Origin: CAVZAB01 sp963773155
GTDB taxonomy: Bacteria; Pseudomonadota; Alphaproteobacteria; Rhizobiales; Beijerinckiaceae
NCBI GenBank assembly: GCA_963773155.1
Contig: CAVZAB010000015.1
Span: forward strand, 1-64,000
DNA length: 64,000 bases
Direction of reading: 5' to 3'
Shown here piece after piece: positions 34,586 to 44,460 of this stretch (positions are counted from its first letter, which is position 1; every line of letters begins with the position of its first letter). The position numbers and the translations under genes were made by a program. The notes under the pieces are model-generated. The model searched no databases. It was not told the DNA's origin and saw only the letters and a list, made by a program, of their open reading frames with translations.

Positions 34586-35752
34586 ATGGATGCGAGCGTC
34601 GGCCCGCGCGATCTCGCACCACCCCTGCCCGACAAGGGCTGGTTCAACCTCTCGCCGATCAACCGCCGCCGCTTGGAGAATTTCCGGCGCAACAAGCGCG
34701 GCTACTGGTCCTTCTGGATCTTCGGCACGATTTTCATCCTGTCGCTGTTCGCCGAACTTATCGCCAACGACCGTCCGATCGTCGCATCCTATAAAGGCGA
34801 AATCCTGTTTCCTGTCCTGTTCGACTATCCGGAGGAAAAGTTCGGCGGCTTCCTGGCAACTACCGATTACCGCGACCCCGTGATTGCCGATGAGATCCAA
34901 GCCCACGGCTGGATGATCTGGCCGGCAATCCGCTTTTCCTACCGCACCATCAATCTTGATGCGCCCAAGGGCGATGCCGCCCAGCCACGCGGGGCGCCGT
35001 TCAAGCCGACCTGGCTAGTGCCAAATTCGGCTTGCCGAAGCGCCGCCAAGCCCTATGTGAGGAGCTGTCGCGACGTCGAATGGAACTGGCTTGGCACCGA
35101 CGACCAGGGCCGCGATGTCGTCGCGCGCCTTATCTACGGCTTTCGCCTTTCGATTCTATTCGGCTTGGTATTGGCCGGCATATCCTCGCTGATCGGCGTC
35201 GCCGCCGGGGCCATCCAGGGCTATTTCGGCGGCTGGCTCGATCTTATCTTCCAGCGTTTCATCGAGATCTGGTCGTCGCTGCCGCGCCTCTATCTGCTGA
35301 TTATCATCTCGTCGATCATAACCCCCGGTTTCTTCGTACTACTCGGCATTCTCCTGCTGTTCTCCTGGGTTGCGCTGGTGCATGTCGTGCGCGCCGAATT
35401 CCTGCGGGCGCGCAATTTCGAATATGTCAATGCGGCGCGCGCGCTCGGCCTGTCGAATACCAAAATCATGTTCAAGCACCTGCTGCCGAATGCAATGGTC
35501 GCGACCTTGACCTTTCTGCCGTTCATTCTGTCGAGTTCGATCGAAACTCTCACCTCGCTGGATTTTCTCGGCCTCGGCCTGCCGCCTGGCTCGCCCTCGC
35601 TCGGCGAAATGCTGCTGCAAGGCAAGTCCAATCTCGAGGCGCCCTGGCTGGGTCTGACCTCGTTCTTCGTCATCGCAACCATGCTGTCGCTGCTGGTCTT
35701 CATTGGCGAAGCCGTGCGCGATGCCTTCGACCCACGGAAGACCTTCCATTGA
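34586..35752 (+). CDS. yejE: Peptide ABC transporter permease YejE
   Basis: The 388-aa permease has the OppC-N segment (NRRRLENFRRNKRGYWSFWI), a large periplasmic loop (LFPVLFDYPEEKFGG, typical of YejE), the LGTDDQGRDVVARLIYGFRL start of the core, and an EAA loop (ARNFEYVNAARALGLSNTKI). It is four bases past the yejB stop. Confidence 0.93.
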   Translation: MDASVGPRDLAPPLPDKGWFNLSPINRRRLENFRRNKRGYWSFWIFGTIFILSLFAELIANDRPIVASYKGEILFPVLFDYPEEKFGGFLATTDYRDPVIADEIQAHGWMIWPAIRFSYRTINLDAPKGDAAQPRGAPFKPTWLVPNSACRSAAKPYVRSCRDVEWNWLGTDDQGRDVVARLIYGFRLSILFGLVLAGISSLIGVAAGAIQGYFGGWLDLIFQRFIEIWSSLPRLYLLIIISSIITPGFFVLLGILLLFSWVALVHVVRAEFLRARNFEYVNAARALGLSNTKIMFKHLLPNAMVATLTFLPFILSSSIETLTSLDFLGLGLPPGSPSLGEMLLQGKSNLEAPWLGLTSFFVIATMLSLLVFIGEAVRDAFDPRKTFH

Positions 35753-37374
35753 CGGACCGGGATCTCCTCGACATCCGCGATTTGTCGGTGGCCTTTCGCC
35801 AGAACGACAAGGATTTTTTTGCCGTCGATCATATTTCGTTGCAGCTTGACCGTGGCCGGACGCTGGCGCTCGTCGGCGAATCGGGCTCCGGCAAGTCGGT
35901 CACCGCTCTGGCGATCGTCCGGTTGCTCGCGCCGGGCGCTGCCACGCCCTCCGGACAGATTCTGTTCAAGGGTCAGGATTTGCTGCAGCTCGAAGAACGG
36001 CAAATGCGGGGCATCCGGGGCAGTGCGATCACCATGGTCTTCCAGGAGCCGATGACCTCGCTCAACCCGCTCCACACGATCGAAAAGCAGATCGGCGAAA
36101 TTCTCGCGTTGCATGGGGCGCGCGGGGCTGCAGCGATCAGGCGCAAGGTTGTCGATCTTCTGCAGGAAGTCGGCATAGCCGATCCCGCTAGCCGCCTGCA
36201 AAGCTACCCGCACCAATTGTCGGGCGGACAGCGGCAAAGAATCATGATCGCCATGGCGCTCGCCAACCGGCCCGATCTGTTCATTGCCGATGAGCCGACC
36301 ACCGCGCTCGACGTCACTGTGCAGGCCCAGATCCTCGATCTCCTCAAGGATCTGCAACGCCGGCTCGGCATGGCGATGCTGTTCATTACTCACGACCTCC
36401 ATATTGTCAGAAGGATCGCCGACGACGTTGCGGTCATGCAGGCCGGCAAAATCGTCGAATGCGGTCCGGTAGCGGAAGTCTTCGAGGCGCCGCAGCACCC
36501 CTATACGCGGATGCTGCTGGCTGCCGAACCCCGCGGCGAACCGCCACCGATCGACGCCAATGCCCGGCCGATTATCAGCGCCGACAATCTACGCGTCTGG
36601 TTCCCGATTAGGAAGGGATTGCTGCGGCGCACGCAGGGCCACATCAAAGCGGTCGACGGCGTATCCGTCACGGTGCGAGAAGGCCAGACGCTGGGTGTTG
36701 TTGGCGAATCGGGTTCCGGTAAGACAACTCTTGGCCTGGCCTTGCTGCGCCTGATCCGCAGCGCCGGACCGATCGTCTATCTCGGCCAGCGGATCGATGG
36801 CCTCGGATCAGCCGAGATGCGGCCATTGCGACGCAGCATGCAGGTGGTGTTCCAGGATCCCTATGGCTCGCTGTCGCCGCGACTCTCGGTTGCCGATATT
36901 GTCGAGGAAGGTCTGCTCGTTCAAAACCGAGGCCTGACCCGGCCGCAAAGGCGCGAAATCGTTGCCCGGGCCCTGGCCGACACCGGTCTCGACCCAGCCG
37001 CTATGGACCGCTATCCGCATGAATTCTCCGGCGGCCAGCGCCAACGCATCGCCATCGCCCGGGCGATCGCCGTCGATCCGAAATTCCTCGTCCTCGACGA
37101 ACCGACCTCAGCGCTCGACATGTCGGTCCAGGCACAGATCGTCGATTTGTTGCGCGCTCTGCAGATCGCCCGCGGCCTCGCCTATATGTTCATCAGTCAT
37201 GATTTGCGAGTCGTGCGCGCGCTCGCCAGCGAATTGATCGTCATGCGCTATGGCCAGGTGGTCGAAGCCGGCAGTGCTGCGACGATTTTTCAAATGCCAA
37301 AAACCGACTACACTCGGACTTTGTTTGCCGCGGCCTTCAATGTTGAGGCGGCGCGGCCTGTCGAGATGACCTAA
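35749..37374 (+). CDS. yejF: Peptide ABC transporter, double ATPase YejF
   Basis: The 541-aa protein carries two complete nucleotide-binding domains. Domain 1: GESGSGKSVTALA, LSGGQRQRIMIAMAL, LFIADEPTTALD. Domain 2 (from about residue 280): GESGSGKTTLGLALL, FSGGQRQRIAIARAI, FLVLDEPTSALD. The start is TTG at 35749, overlapping the yejE TGA (TTGA), which sets it; no ATG fits. The operon yejABEF is complete and intact. Confidence 0.93.
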   Translation: MTDRDLLDIRDLSVAFRQNDKDFFAVDHISLQLDRGRTLALVGESGSGKSVTALAIVRLLAPGAATPSGQILFKGQDLLQLEERQMRGIRGSAITMVFQEPMTSLNPLHTIEKQIGEILALHGARGAAAIRRKVVDLLQEVGIADPASRLQSYPHQLSGGQRQRIMIAMALANRPDLFIADEPTTALDVTVQAQILDLLKDLQRRLGMAMLFITHDLHIVRRIADDVAVMQAGKIVECGPVAEVFEAPQHPYTRMLLAAEPRGEPPPIDANARPIISADNLRVWFPIRKGLLRRTQGHIKAVDGVSVTVREGQTLGVVGESGSGKTTLGLALLRLIRSAGPIVYLGQRIDGLGSAEMRPLRRSMQVVFQDPYGSLSPRLSVADIVEEGLLVQNRGLTRPQRREIVARALADTGLDPAAMDRYPHEFSGGQRQRIAIARAIAVDPKFLVLDEPTSALDMSVQAQIVDLLRALQIARGLAYMFISHDLRVVRALASELIVMRYGQVVEAGSAATIFQMPKTDYTRTLFAAAFNVEAARPVEMT

Positions 37375-37384
37375 GGCGGATTCC

Positions 37385-38620
37385 TTGGCGCGTGCCGTCA
37401 TCCTCGTGCTCGATTCGCTTGGCATCGGCGGTGCCCCGGATGCCGCCAACTATGGCGACGCCGGCAGCGACACGCTTGGTCATATCGCCGAAGGTTGCGC
37501 GCTCGGCCTCGGCAACCGGGGTGGATTGCGGGCCGGCCCGCTCAAGCTCCCCAATCTCGACGCGCTCGGCCTCGGCCGTGCCGCGGCAGCCTCGAGCGGC
37601 AGGCTGCCGCCGGGCCTCAGCCGCAACCGGCCGCTCGGCTTGTGCGGCTTTGGCGTTGAAGTGTCGAGGGGCAAGGATACGCCGTCCGGGCATTGGGAAA
37701 TTGCCGGCACGCCGGTTGCTTTCGCTTGGGGCTATTTCCCAGCAACGATCCCAAGTTTCCCTAAAGCCCTAACCGAGGCCCTCGTTGCCGAAGCCAAACT
37801 GCCTGGCATTCTCGGCAATAAACATGCCTCGGGAACCGCCATTATCGAGGAATGCGGGGAAGACCATCTGCGAACTGGCATGCCGATCTGTTACACATCC
37901 GTCAATTCGGTGTTCCAGATCGCCGCCAGCGAAGAGAGTTTCGGGCTTGAGCGCCTCTATGCCGTTTGCCGAATTGCCCGCAGGCTCTGCGATCCGCTGA
38001 ATATTGGCCGGGTGATCGCCCGCCCCTTTGTTGGCAAAGGCCGCAACCTGTTTCAGCGGACCCCCCACCGGCGTGACTTTGCGATGCCGCCACCCGAAGG
38101 GACGTTGCTCGCGCGGGCGACGCGAGCCGGACGGCAGGTCGTCACCATCGGCAAGATCGGCGACATATTCGCCCATCGGGGCACCGGCGAAGAACTTAAG
38201 GGAGCCAACAACGCCGAACATTTCGAGCTTGTCCTGACAGCCCTGAGGGGCTTGGACGATGGCGGTCTGATATTTGCCAATTTAGTCGATTTCGACACTG
38301 AATACGGACACCGGCGCGACCTGCCCGGCTATGCCGCCTGCCTGGAGGCCTTTGACACCCTGTTGCCGCGCCTTATCGGCCAATGGTCCACGAACGATCT
38401 GCTGGTCATTACCGCCGATCATGGCAACGATCCGACCTGGCCCGGCACCGATCACACCCGCGAAAACGTGCCGATTCTCAGCTATGGCGCCGGTCAGTCC
38501 CGCGGCGATCTTGGCCGGCGGGCCAGCCTGGCCGACATCGGAGAAACCGTCGCCAGCCAGCTTGGCCTGCCGGCCATGCCGCACGGCCATGCCTGGAGCG
38601 GCCCGACACGATCAGTTTGA
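37385..38620 (+). CDS. deoB: Phosphopentomutase
   Basis: The 411-aa metalloenzyme of the alkaline phosphatase superfamily has RAVILVLDSLGIGGAPDA, SDTLGHIAEG, KDTPSGHWEIAG and the C-terminal metal site ADHGNDPTWPGTDHTRENVP. It interconverts (deoxy)ribose 1- and 5-phosphates. The start is TTG at 37385, 10 bp after yejF, so it may be read from the same transcript. Its natural partners cdd, punA, deoC and deoA lie 12 kb downstream. Confidence 0.95.
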   Translation: MARAVILVLDSLGIGGAPDAANYGDAGSDTLGHIAEGCALGLGNRGGLRAGPLKLPNLDALGLGRAAAASSGRLPPGLSRNRPLGLCGFGVEVSRGKDTPSGHWEIAGTPVAFAWGYFPATIPSFPKALTEALVAEAKLPGILGNKHASGTAIIEECGEDHLRTGMPICYTSVNSVFQIAASEESFGLERLYAVCRIARRLCDPLNIGRVIARPFVGKGRNLFQRTPHRRDFAMPPPEGTLLARATRAGRQVVTIGKIGDIFAHRGTGEELKGANNAEHFELVLTALRGLDDGGLIFANLVDFDTEYGHRRDLPGYAACLEAFDTLLPRLIGQWSTNDLLVITADHGNDPTWPGTDHTRENVPILSYGAGQSRGDLGRRASLADIGETVASQLGLPAMPHGHAWSGPTRSV

Positions 38621-39040
38621 CGCGGCGACTCTGGTTCGTTCGAAGCGGCGGCGGACGGGCGCCATGACGGCGTAAGTGGACGTCAATAGCGCGTGGTCTG
38701 GGAAGTCCCTGGTTTGATGGCCTGCCGTGACCAATGTGGTCTTTCCTGGCCCTCAGGTCCCATCGTCTACTCAAGGCATTCGTAGTAACTGCCCCCGCTG
38801 ACGGCCTCGTCTCAAAGGTCTCAATTGCACCGCGCGCACCCTGGCCAGCAACCACTACCGTCACCATTGACATTATAGCGGCGGCATAGCGAGCGGGTCT
38901 TGGACGCTATGGGCGGGGTATTTCTCTGGTCGCCTCGTTGACGCAAGCCGTTGGCGCAATCGCGCCACACAAATCGCCCTGTCGGCCTGAAAACAAGGCC
39001 AATGAAGCACCTCCTCGCAGAACGGTGCGAGATGCTTAGG

Positions 39041-39133
39041 CTAAGCCAGACGGTCCCATTTCTCAATGTGGTACGCTAACCAGTTCACCAACGCGAAGAT
39101 GGCTAGGAGAATTGCCGTTGCCGCAGCTTCCAT
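39041..39133 (-). CDS. Possible 30-residue single-helix membrane protein
   Basis: The frame MEAAATAILLAIFALVNWLA followed by YHIEKWDRLA and stop has one hydrophobic helix (about 5-20) flanked by a charged, aromatic tail, the classic profile of a small membrane protein. GAGGCG lies 5 bases before the ATG at 39133. It is well below the size of ordinary ORF detection. I know no homologue. The alternative is chance in non-coding DNA. Confidence 0.3.
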   Translation of the reverse strand: MEAAATAILLAIFALVNWLAYHIEKWDRLA

Positions 39134-39394
39134 AACGCGCCTCAAAATATTCAATCCCGCCTGCCGAGCAACTCATGCGTACATTCAGGCAACGTGATGG
39201 CGCCACCCCTTCAATCGGCTGATGCGCTCCTTAAATGTTTAAGAATTGGTTAACGAGGTTGTGCCAGTAGTCGACCGAGGGATCGTTGAGTGGGCGAACG
39301 GACGGCTCTGATCAACCAGCTGGGTGCGATCCCCCGTTCCCCAGGGCTAGCACAAGCTTGAACACACGCTATTGTGACCGCGACGCCCTGGTCG

Positions 39395-39665
39395 GCATGA
39401 AGGATGCCGATAGTCCGACGATTGGCTATGCCCAGGGTGACCAGCAACGACCAGAAGGAGGACCCGGTCCGCCAGGCTGATCTGCTGTCGGCGTTCTGCA
39501 CGGCGCGGGGTTGGCGGCACGAGATCATCCAGGACCTCGGCTCGGACATGAACTTTCGGAAGAAGGGCCTCAACCGGTTGCTGGAGATGATCCTGCGTTG
39601 GGAGGAGACTGGCGAATTGCTGCCAGCCCGCAAGTGCAAAGGTGGCGCCGGAGCGTTGTCACCGT
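39395..39665 (+). pseudogene. IS607-type serine resolvase remnant
   Basis: RVTSNDQKEDPVRQADLLSA followed by FCTARGWRHEIIQDLGSDMN and FRKKGLNRLLEMIL is the start of the IS607 TnpA catalytic domain (relatives: YARVSSxDQKEDLxRQ, then EVIxDLGSGLNYRKKGL). The preceding SPTIGYA lies in another frame because of one extra C near 39432. The helix-turn-helix N-terminus and all sequence beyond LEMIL, including later catalytic residues, are missing. No accessory TnpB gene is seen. Confidence 0.7.
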
Positions 39666-40052
39666 AACGCCCAGAATTTTGGCGGCTATCCCGACCTTTA
39701 CTAATTTCATATGTCAATATATGCAGAGCTTTCGATAGATTGCAAGGCACACTCAACACTCTTCTCGGACGACTTGCCAGCCCGACGGCAACACCACTTT
39801 CTCAAGAACAAAAGAACAGATCCTCTATTATGCAGCGATCGGCGCTAACCAAACCCACTATCGGCCATGCTAATATGCCCGAACGCCTCGGATTGTCAGA
39901 CCAATTGCGCATATGAGGGAATCCAAGAGAATTACCTATGTATATCAGAGATATAATTGAATTCGTCGACGGCAGGGCCGTCCGCCTGTCCGCGGGGCCT
40001 CGCCAATTCGGGCGTCTGCCATGTAGTTGATTTGGTAGCTTCGAGTTTGCCG

Positions 40053-41315
40053 ATGACCACGTCCAATAAAACGCAGCATATCCGCCTGACCTCGCATCCC
40101 GAGCCAGGCGCCGCCGCCGGCCGGTTCCCGATCAACTGGGGCGCCGCTTCGCCCGCCGCGCGCGGCCCGATCATTGGCACCGTAACGCGCAGCGGCGATC
40201 GCAACGTCATTGGCGCACATGGTGGCGCCTATGGCCTCTACCGGGCGCTCGCCGTCTCGACTGGTGCCCTCAACCCGCTCGCGCGCCCCGATCTGACCAA
40301 CACCAGCCCAGCGGTGCGGATCGGCCCGCACCCGCAATGGTCCGAACCCGACAGAATCGTGTCGCTCGATCCCTGGGGTCATCTGGCCCAGGACGTCTTC
40401 GCCCGCGAAATCGCCGAAGGGCTCGACATCAGGCCGACCATCGCGGTTACCAGGGCACGGCTGAACCTGCCGGAGATCCTCGACGCAATCCGCGCCGAAA
40501 GGTTGCGACCCGACCCGCATGTTCTGATGGAGAGCGGCGATATTTCGGTGACCAAAATTGCCATCGACCCGGTCTGGCACCTGCCTGGCGTCGCCCGGCG
40601 TTTCGGGGTCCCCGAGGCGCAATTGCGCCGCACCCTGTTCGAACAGACCGGCGGCATGTTCACCGAATTGGTGACGCGGCCGGACCTCGGCGTCTTTCTG
40701 CCGCCGATCGGCGGGGCGACCTGCTACATTTTCGGCGATATGGGCGCACTGGCAACGCCGACGACCGCGATCGCCTGCCGCGTCCACGACGAATGCAATG
40801 GCTCAGACGTTTTCGGTTCGGATATCTGCACCTGTCGGCCCTATCTCGTCCACGGCATCGAACATTGCGTCCGCGAGGCCCAGCACGGCGGCGTCGGCGT
40901 GATCGTCTACAACCGCAAAGAGGGACGGGCGCTCGGCGAGGTGACAAAATTCCTGGTCTACAATGCCCGCAAGCGCCAGCAGGGCGGCGATACCGCGGCA
41001 ACCTATTTTGAGCGAACCGAATGCGTCGCCGGCGTGCAGGATGCGCGGTTCCAGCAATTGATGCCGGACGTCATCCATTGGCTCGGCATAAAGCGAATCG
41101 ACCGTTTTGTTTCGATGAGCAACATGAAATACGAGGCGCTGCTCGGCGCAGGAATCGAGATCGGTGAACGCCTGCCGATCCCCGATGAATTGATTCCGGA
41201 TGACGCCTCGGTCGAAATGGAGGCTAAGAAGGCGGCCGGCTATTTCACCGTCGAACCGCCGTCTGGCCAAGACGAACTGCAGCGCGTCAGCGGACGGCCG
41301 CTCGAAAAATTCTGA
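40053..41315 (+). CDS. URC1-type GTP cyclohydrolase II-like protein (uracil catabolism)
   Basis: The 420-aa protein has the RibA catalytic core in its C-terminal half: RVHDECNGSDVFGSDICTCR, with zinc ligands spaced C-x10-C-x-C, followed by GVGVIVYNRKEGRALGEVTK. The N-terminal 190 residues have no RibB domain but the extra region found in Urc1 proteins. In the URC pathway of fungi and bacteria, Urc1 acts with Urc4 and uracil phosphoribosyltransferase to degrade uracil; all three are adjacent here, which supports URC1 over riboflavin synthesis. ATG at 40053 is chosen as the first start before conserved sequence. Confidence 0.88.
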   Translation: MTTSNKTQHIRLTSHPEPGAAAGRFPINWGAASPAARGPIIGTVTRSGDRNVIGAHGGAYGLYRALAVSTGALNPLARPDLTNTSPAVRIGPHPQWSEPDRIVSLDPWGHLAQDVFAREIAEGLDIRPTIAVTRARLNLPEILDAIRAERLRPDPHVLMESGDISVTKIAIDPVWHLPGVARRFGVPEAQLRRTLFEQTGGMFTELVTRPDLGVFLPPIGGATCYIFGDMGALATPTTAIACRVHDECNGSDVFGSDICTCRPYLVHGIEHCVREAQHGGVGVIVYNRKEGRALGEVTKFLVYNARKRQQGGDTAATYFERTECVAGVQDARFQQLMPDVIHWLGIKRIDRFVSMSNMKYEALLGAGIEIGERLPIPDELIPDDASVEMEAKKAAGYFTVEPPSGQDELQRVSGRPLEKF

Positions 41316-41317
41316 AG

Positions 41318-42542
41318 ATGGGCGAGACAGCCCGAACCTTGCTGTCAGCAGGCGCCGTGAGGCAGCGGGCCCAGGCAATGCTGCGGCTTGGCGAAGCCGG
41401 CGCGCTACAGCATTGGCGGCTCGATCTCGACCGGCTGAACGGCGCTGCTGATTATGTCCAGGCAACGATGAGGGTGGCCTATCCCGATGGACGCATTCCC
41501 TTTCACGCGCGTTGGCGCCACTTTGCCGTCGGCGGCCGCGACCGGTTCGCCGAACTCGCGGCAGCGGCGGGGTGGAAGGATGCGGCCAGCAAGGCCCGTG
41601 CGAGTTTCGATCTTGCTATTGTCAGCGTGCTCCTCGATGCCGGGGCCGGTCCGCATTGGACCTATCGCGATCGCCACGGCCAGGTCCTGTCGCGCTCGGA
41701 AGGGCTCGCCGTCGCCAGTCTCGACATGTTTGCGAGCGGCGGCTTTTCGAACCGGGCAGCCGATCCTTTGCGCGCCGATGCGAGCAAGCTCGCCCGCCTC
41801 GACGCTGTGACGCTCGCCCGGCATTTTCAGGCGGGTCCCAACAATCCGCTCGTCGGGACGGCCGGCCGCGCCGCGCTGTTGAACCGGCTCGGCCAAACGC
41901 TTCTGGCTAGGCCCGACGTTTTCGGCCGATTCGACGAGCCGCGCCCGGGTGGCCTGTTCGATCGGATCATCGAAGCAAGCGAGGCTGGCGCCGTCGGCGC
42001 GCCGGCAATCCTGGGCGAACTCCTCGTCGAGCTCGGCCCGATCTGGCCCTCACGGCTGAGCCTCGACGGCGTGGCACTCGGTGATTGTTGGCGCTACGAG
42101 GGATTTGCCGGCAAGGCCGCGACCGATCCATTCGTTCCCTTTCACAAATTGTCGCAATGGCTCGCCTATTCGCTGATCGAGCCGCTGCAATGGGCGGGTC
42201 TTGCCGTATCCGACATCGACGGCCTGACCGGTCTACCGGAATATCGCAATGGCGGCCTGTTCGTCGATTGCGGGGTTATCGCGCTCAAGGATCCGGGGCT
42301 GGCCCAGAAGCCGCACCGTCCAGAAATCGGCGCTGATCGTCGAATGGCGGGCGTTGACGGTGGGGCTTCTCGATGCAATCGCGGCGTTGCTTCGCAAGCG
42401 GCTTGATCTCGATGCACGGTCGCTGCCGCTCGCCAAGGTGCTGGAAGGCGGCACCTGGGCCGCCGGCCGAAGAATCGCCGCTGAGAAGCGACCGGGCGGG
42501 ACGCCTCCGCTCCAGATCGAAAGCGATGGCACGGTTTTTTGA
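41318..42542 (+). pseudogene. URC4/DUF1688 protein with one frameshift near the C-terminus
   Basis: A continuous frame of about 335 codons (LLSAGAVRQRAQAMLRLGEA; GLAVASLDMFASGGFSNRAA; PFHKLSQWLAYSLIEPLQWA) carries the DUF1688 family signature. At about 42320 the frame changes: conserved SALIVEWRALTVGLLDAIAA and the family end (GGTWAAGRRIAAEKRPGGTP) continue one frame over to TGA 42542. One base is missing or added. The gene is 2 bp behind URC1. Its biochemical step in uracil breakdown is still undefined. Either the C-terminal 75 residues are lost or the base call is wrong. Confidence 0.8.
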
Positions 42543-42563
42543 CTGGGATCAGAAGGAGTGAAA

Positions 42564-43193
42564 ATGCCGGGAGTAACCATCGTCAACCACCCCCTCGTCC
42601 AGCACAAGTTGACCCTGATGCGCGACGCCAAGCGCTCAACCAAGGGGTTTCGTCAATTGCTCAACGAAATCGGCATGCTGCTGTGCTATGAAGTGACCCG
42701 CGATTTGCCGACCGAACTGGTCGACATCGAGACCCCGCTCGCCGCGATGCGAGCGCCGGTAATTGCCGGCAAGAAACTTGTGTTCGCGCCGATCTTGCGG
42801 GCCGGGGTCGGCTTTCTCGACGGCATGCTCGAGCTCGTGCCCTCGGCGCGCGTCGCCCACATCGGACTCTATCGCGATCCCGAGACGCTGGTTGCGGTGG
42901 AATATTATTTCAAGGCGCCCCACGATCTCGCCGATCGGCTCGTCATCGTCATGGATCCAATGCTCGCCACCGCCAATTCGGCAACCGCGGCAATGGAGCG
43001 GCTGAAGGAGCGGGGCGCCAGGGACATCCGCTTTGTTTGCCTCCTTGCGGCGCCGGAAGGCATTGCCAAATTGCAGGCCGAGCACCCCGACGTTTCGCTC
43101 TGGACTGCCGCCGTCGACGAGCGCCTTGACGAGCATGGCTATATCGTGCCGGGCCTCGGCGATGCCGGAGACCGCATGTTCGGCACGAAATAG
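42564..43193 (+). CDS. upp: Uracil phosphoribosyltransferase
   Basis: The 209-aa protein has NHPLVQHKLTLMRDAKRSTK, VFAPILRAGVGFLDGMLELV, the PRPP loop variant VIVMDPMLATANSATAAME and DERLDEHGYIVPGLGDAGDR. It converts uracil to UMP; in the URC pathway this is the entry step, so its place behind URC1/URC4 is meaningful. AGGAG precedes the start; GTG 42558 and ATG 42564 are both possible. Confidence 0.95.
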   Translation: MPGVTIVNHPLVQHKLTLMRDAKRSTKGFRQLLNEIGMLLCYEVTRDLPTELVDIETPLAAMRAPVIAGKKLVFAPILRAGVGFLDGMLELVPSARVAHIGLYRDPETLVAVEYYFKAPHDLADRLVIVMDPMLATANSATAAMERLKERGARDIRFVCLLAAPEGIAKLQAEHPDVSLWTAAVDERLDEHGYIVPGLGDAGDRMFGTK

Positions 43194-43356
43194 AGCGGAC
43201 ACTGGCCGGCGAGGCTCGGACCTTGGGCGCCCCATTCAGGCCAGTAAGCCGCTTGGAAGTCCGGGCCGCTCTATGCCATGCTCGCTGCAGCGACCGGCTT
43301 CTTGCGACGCTCGCCTGCAGCCTGTCCGGAATAGCCAATCGACCAGGGAGAACACC

Positions 43357-44367
43357 ATGGCCTTTCGCGCCCTCTTGCCATACAGCGTTGCCGCCGCCCT
43401 GCTCGGCGCCGGCATGGCGGTTTCGCCATGCGTAGCCGCCGACATTAAGCCGGCAATCGTCTATGACCTTGGCGGCAAGTACGACAAGTCCTTTAACGAG
43501 GGCGTCTTCAATGGCGCCGAACAATTCAAGAAGGACACCGGAACGGAATATCGCGACTTCGAAATCAAGGCCGATGCCGAACGCGAGCAGGCGCTGCGCA
43601 AATTCGCGCGCGATGGTTACAGCCCGATCGTCGCCGTCGGGTTCAGCCAGGCCAGTGCGGTCGAGAAGGTCGCCGACGAGTTTCCGGCCACGAAGTTCGC
43701 CATTATCGACATGGTCGTCGACAAGCCAAACGTCCAGTCGATCGTGTTCAAGGAACAGGAGGGATCCTTCCTCGTCGGTCTGCTCGCTGCCATGAGCTCG
43801 AAGTCGGGCAAGGTCGGCTTCGTCGGCGGCATGGACATTCCGCTGATCCGGAAATTCGCCTGCGGCTACGTGCAGGGCGTCAAATACGCCAATCCGAAAG
43901 CCGAGGTACTTGAGAATATGACCGGCACAACGGGTGCCGCCTGGAACGATCCAGTCAAGGGCGGTGAACTCGCCAAGTCACAGATCGATCGCGGTGCCGA
44001 CGTCATTTATCACGCGGCCGGCGGCACCGGCATCGGCGTGCTCAGGGCAACGGCCGATGCCGGCAAGCTCGGGATCGGCGTCGATTCCAACCAGAACGGC
44101 CTGCACCCCGGCAAGGTCCTGACCTCGATGCTCAAGCGCGTCGACATTGCCACCTACAAGACCTTCGCCGACGCCAAGGCCGGCAGCTGGCAGCCCGGCG
44201 TCTCCGTGCTTGGGCTGAAGGAAAAGGGCGTCGGCTATGCGCTCGACGACAATAACAGGGCGCTCGTCACCGCCGATCTGCAGGCCGCCGCCGACAAGGC
44301 GGCCGCAGACATCATTTCCGGCGCCATCCAGGTCCATGATTACATCGCGGACTCCAAATGTCCGTAG
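43357..44367 (+). CDS. BMP-family nucleoside-binding protein of an ABC importer
   Basis: The 336-aa protein has a Sec signal peptide (YSVAAALLGAGMAVSPCVAA, cleavage near residue 28). Its BMP/PnrA features are IVYDLGGKYDKSFNEGVFNG, SIVFKEQEGSFLVGLLAAMS and the ligand-site region AWNDPVKGGELAKSQIDRGA. PnrA/BmpA proteins bind purine or other nucleosides. AGGGAGA lies just before the ATG at 43357. Downstream ABC genes complete the importer. Confidence 0.92.
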   Translation: MAFRALLPYSVAAALLGAGMAVSPCVAADIKPAIVYDLGGKYDKSFNEGVFNGAEQFKKDTGTEYRDFEIKADAEREQALRKFARDGYSPIVAVGFSQASAVEKVADEFPATKFAIIDMVVDKPNVQSIVFKEQEGSFLVGLLAAMSSKSGKVGFVGGMDIPLIRKFACGYVQGVKYANPKAEVLENMTGTTGAAWNDPVKGGELAKSQIDRGADVIYHAAGGTGIGVLRATADAGKLGIGVDSNQNGLHPGKVLTSMLKRVDIATYKTFADAKAGSWQPGVSVLGLKEKGVGYALDDNNRALVTADLQAAADKAAADIISGAIQVHDYIADSKCP

Positions 44368-44460
44368 AGCGGTGACCGGCCCAGACGATCTGCCGGCGAC
44401 ACCGTCCGGGCCGAACGCCGGCGGCGTCGCGGGCGCGGTCGCATTCGCGCCCGCTTCGGA

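Larger units (their letters stand above)
38621..40052. other. 1.4-kb spacer between deoB and URC1: mostly non-coding, with mobile remnant
   Basis: Apart from the resolvase remnant (39395-39665) and a possible 30-codon membrane gene (39041-39133), listed separately, I find nothing to support. From 38640 to 39030 short ORFs on both strands lack motifs. From 39670 to 39950 the DNA is notably AT-richer than its surroundings. The spacer interrupts what reads as one nucleoside-metabolism region, consistent with insertion and loss of an element. Confidence 0.5.
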
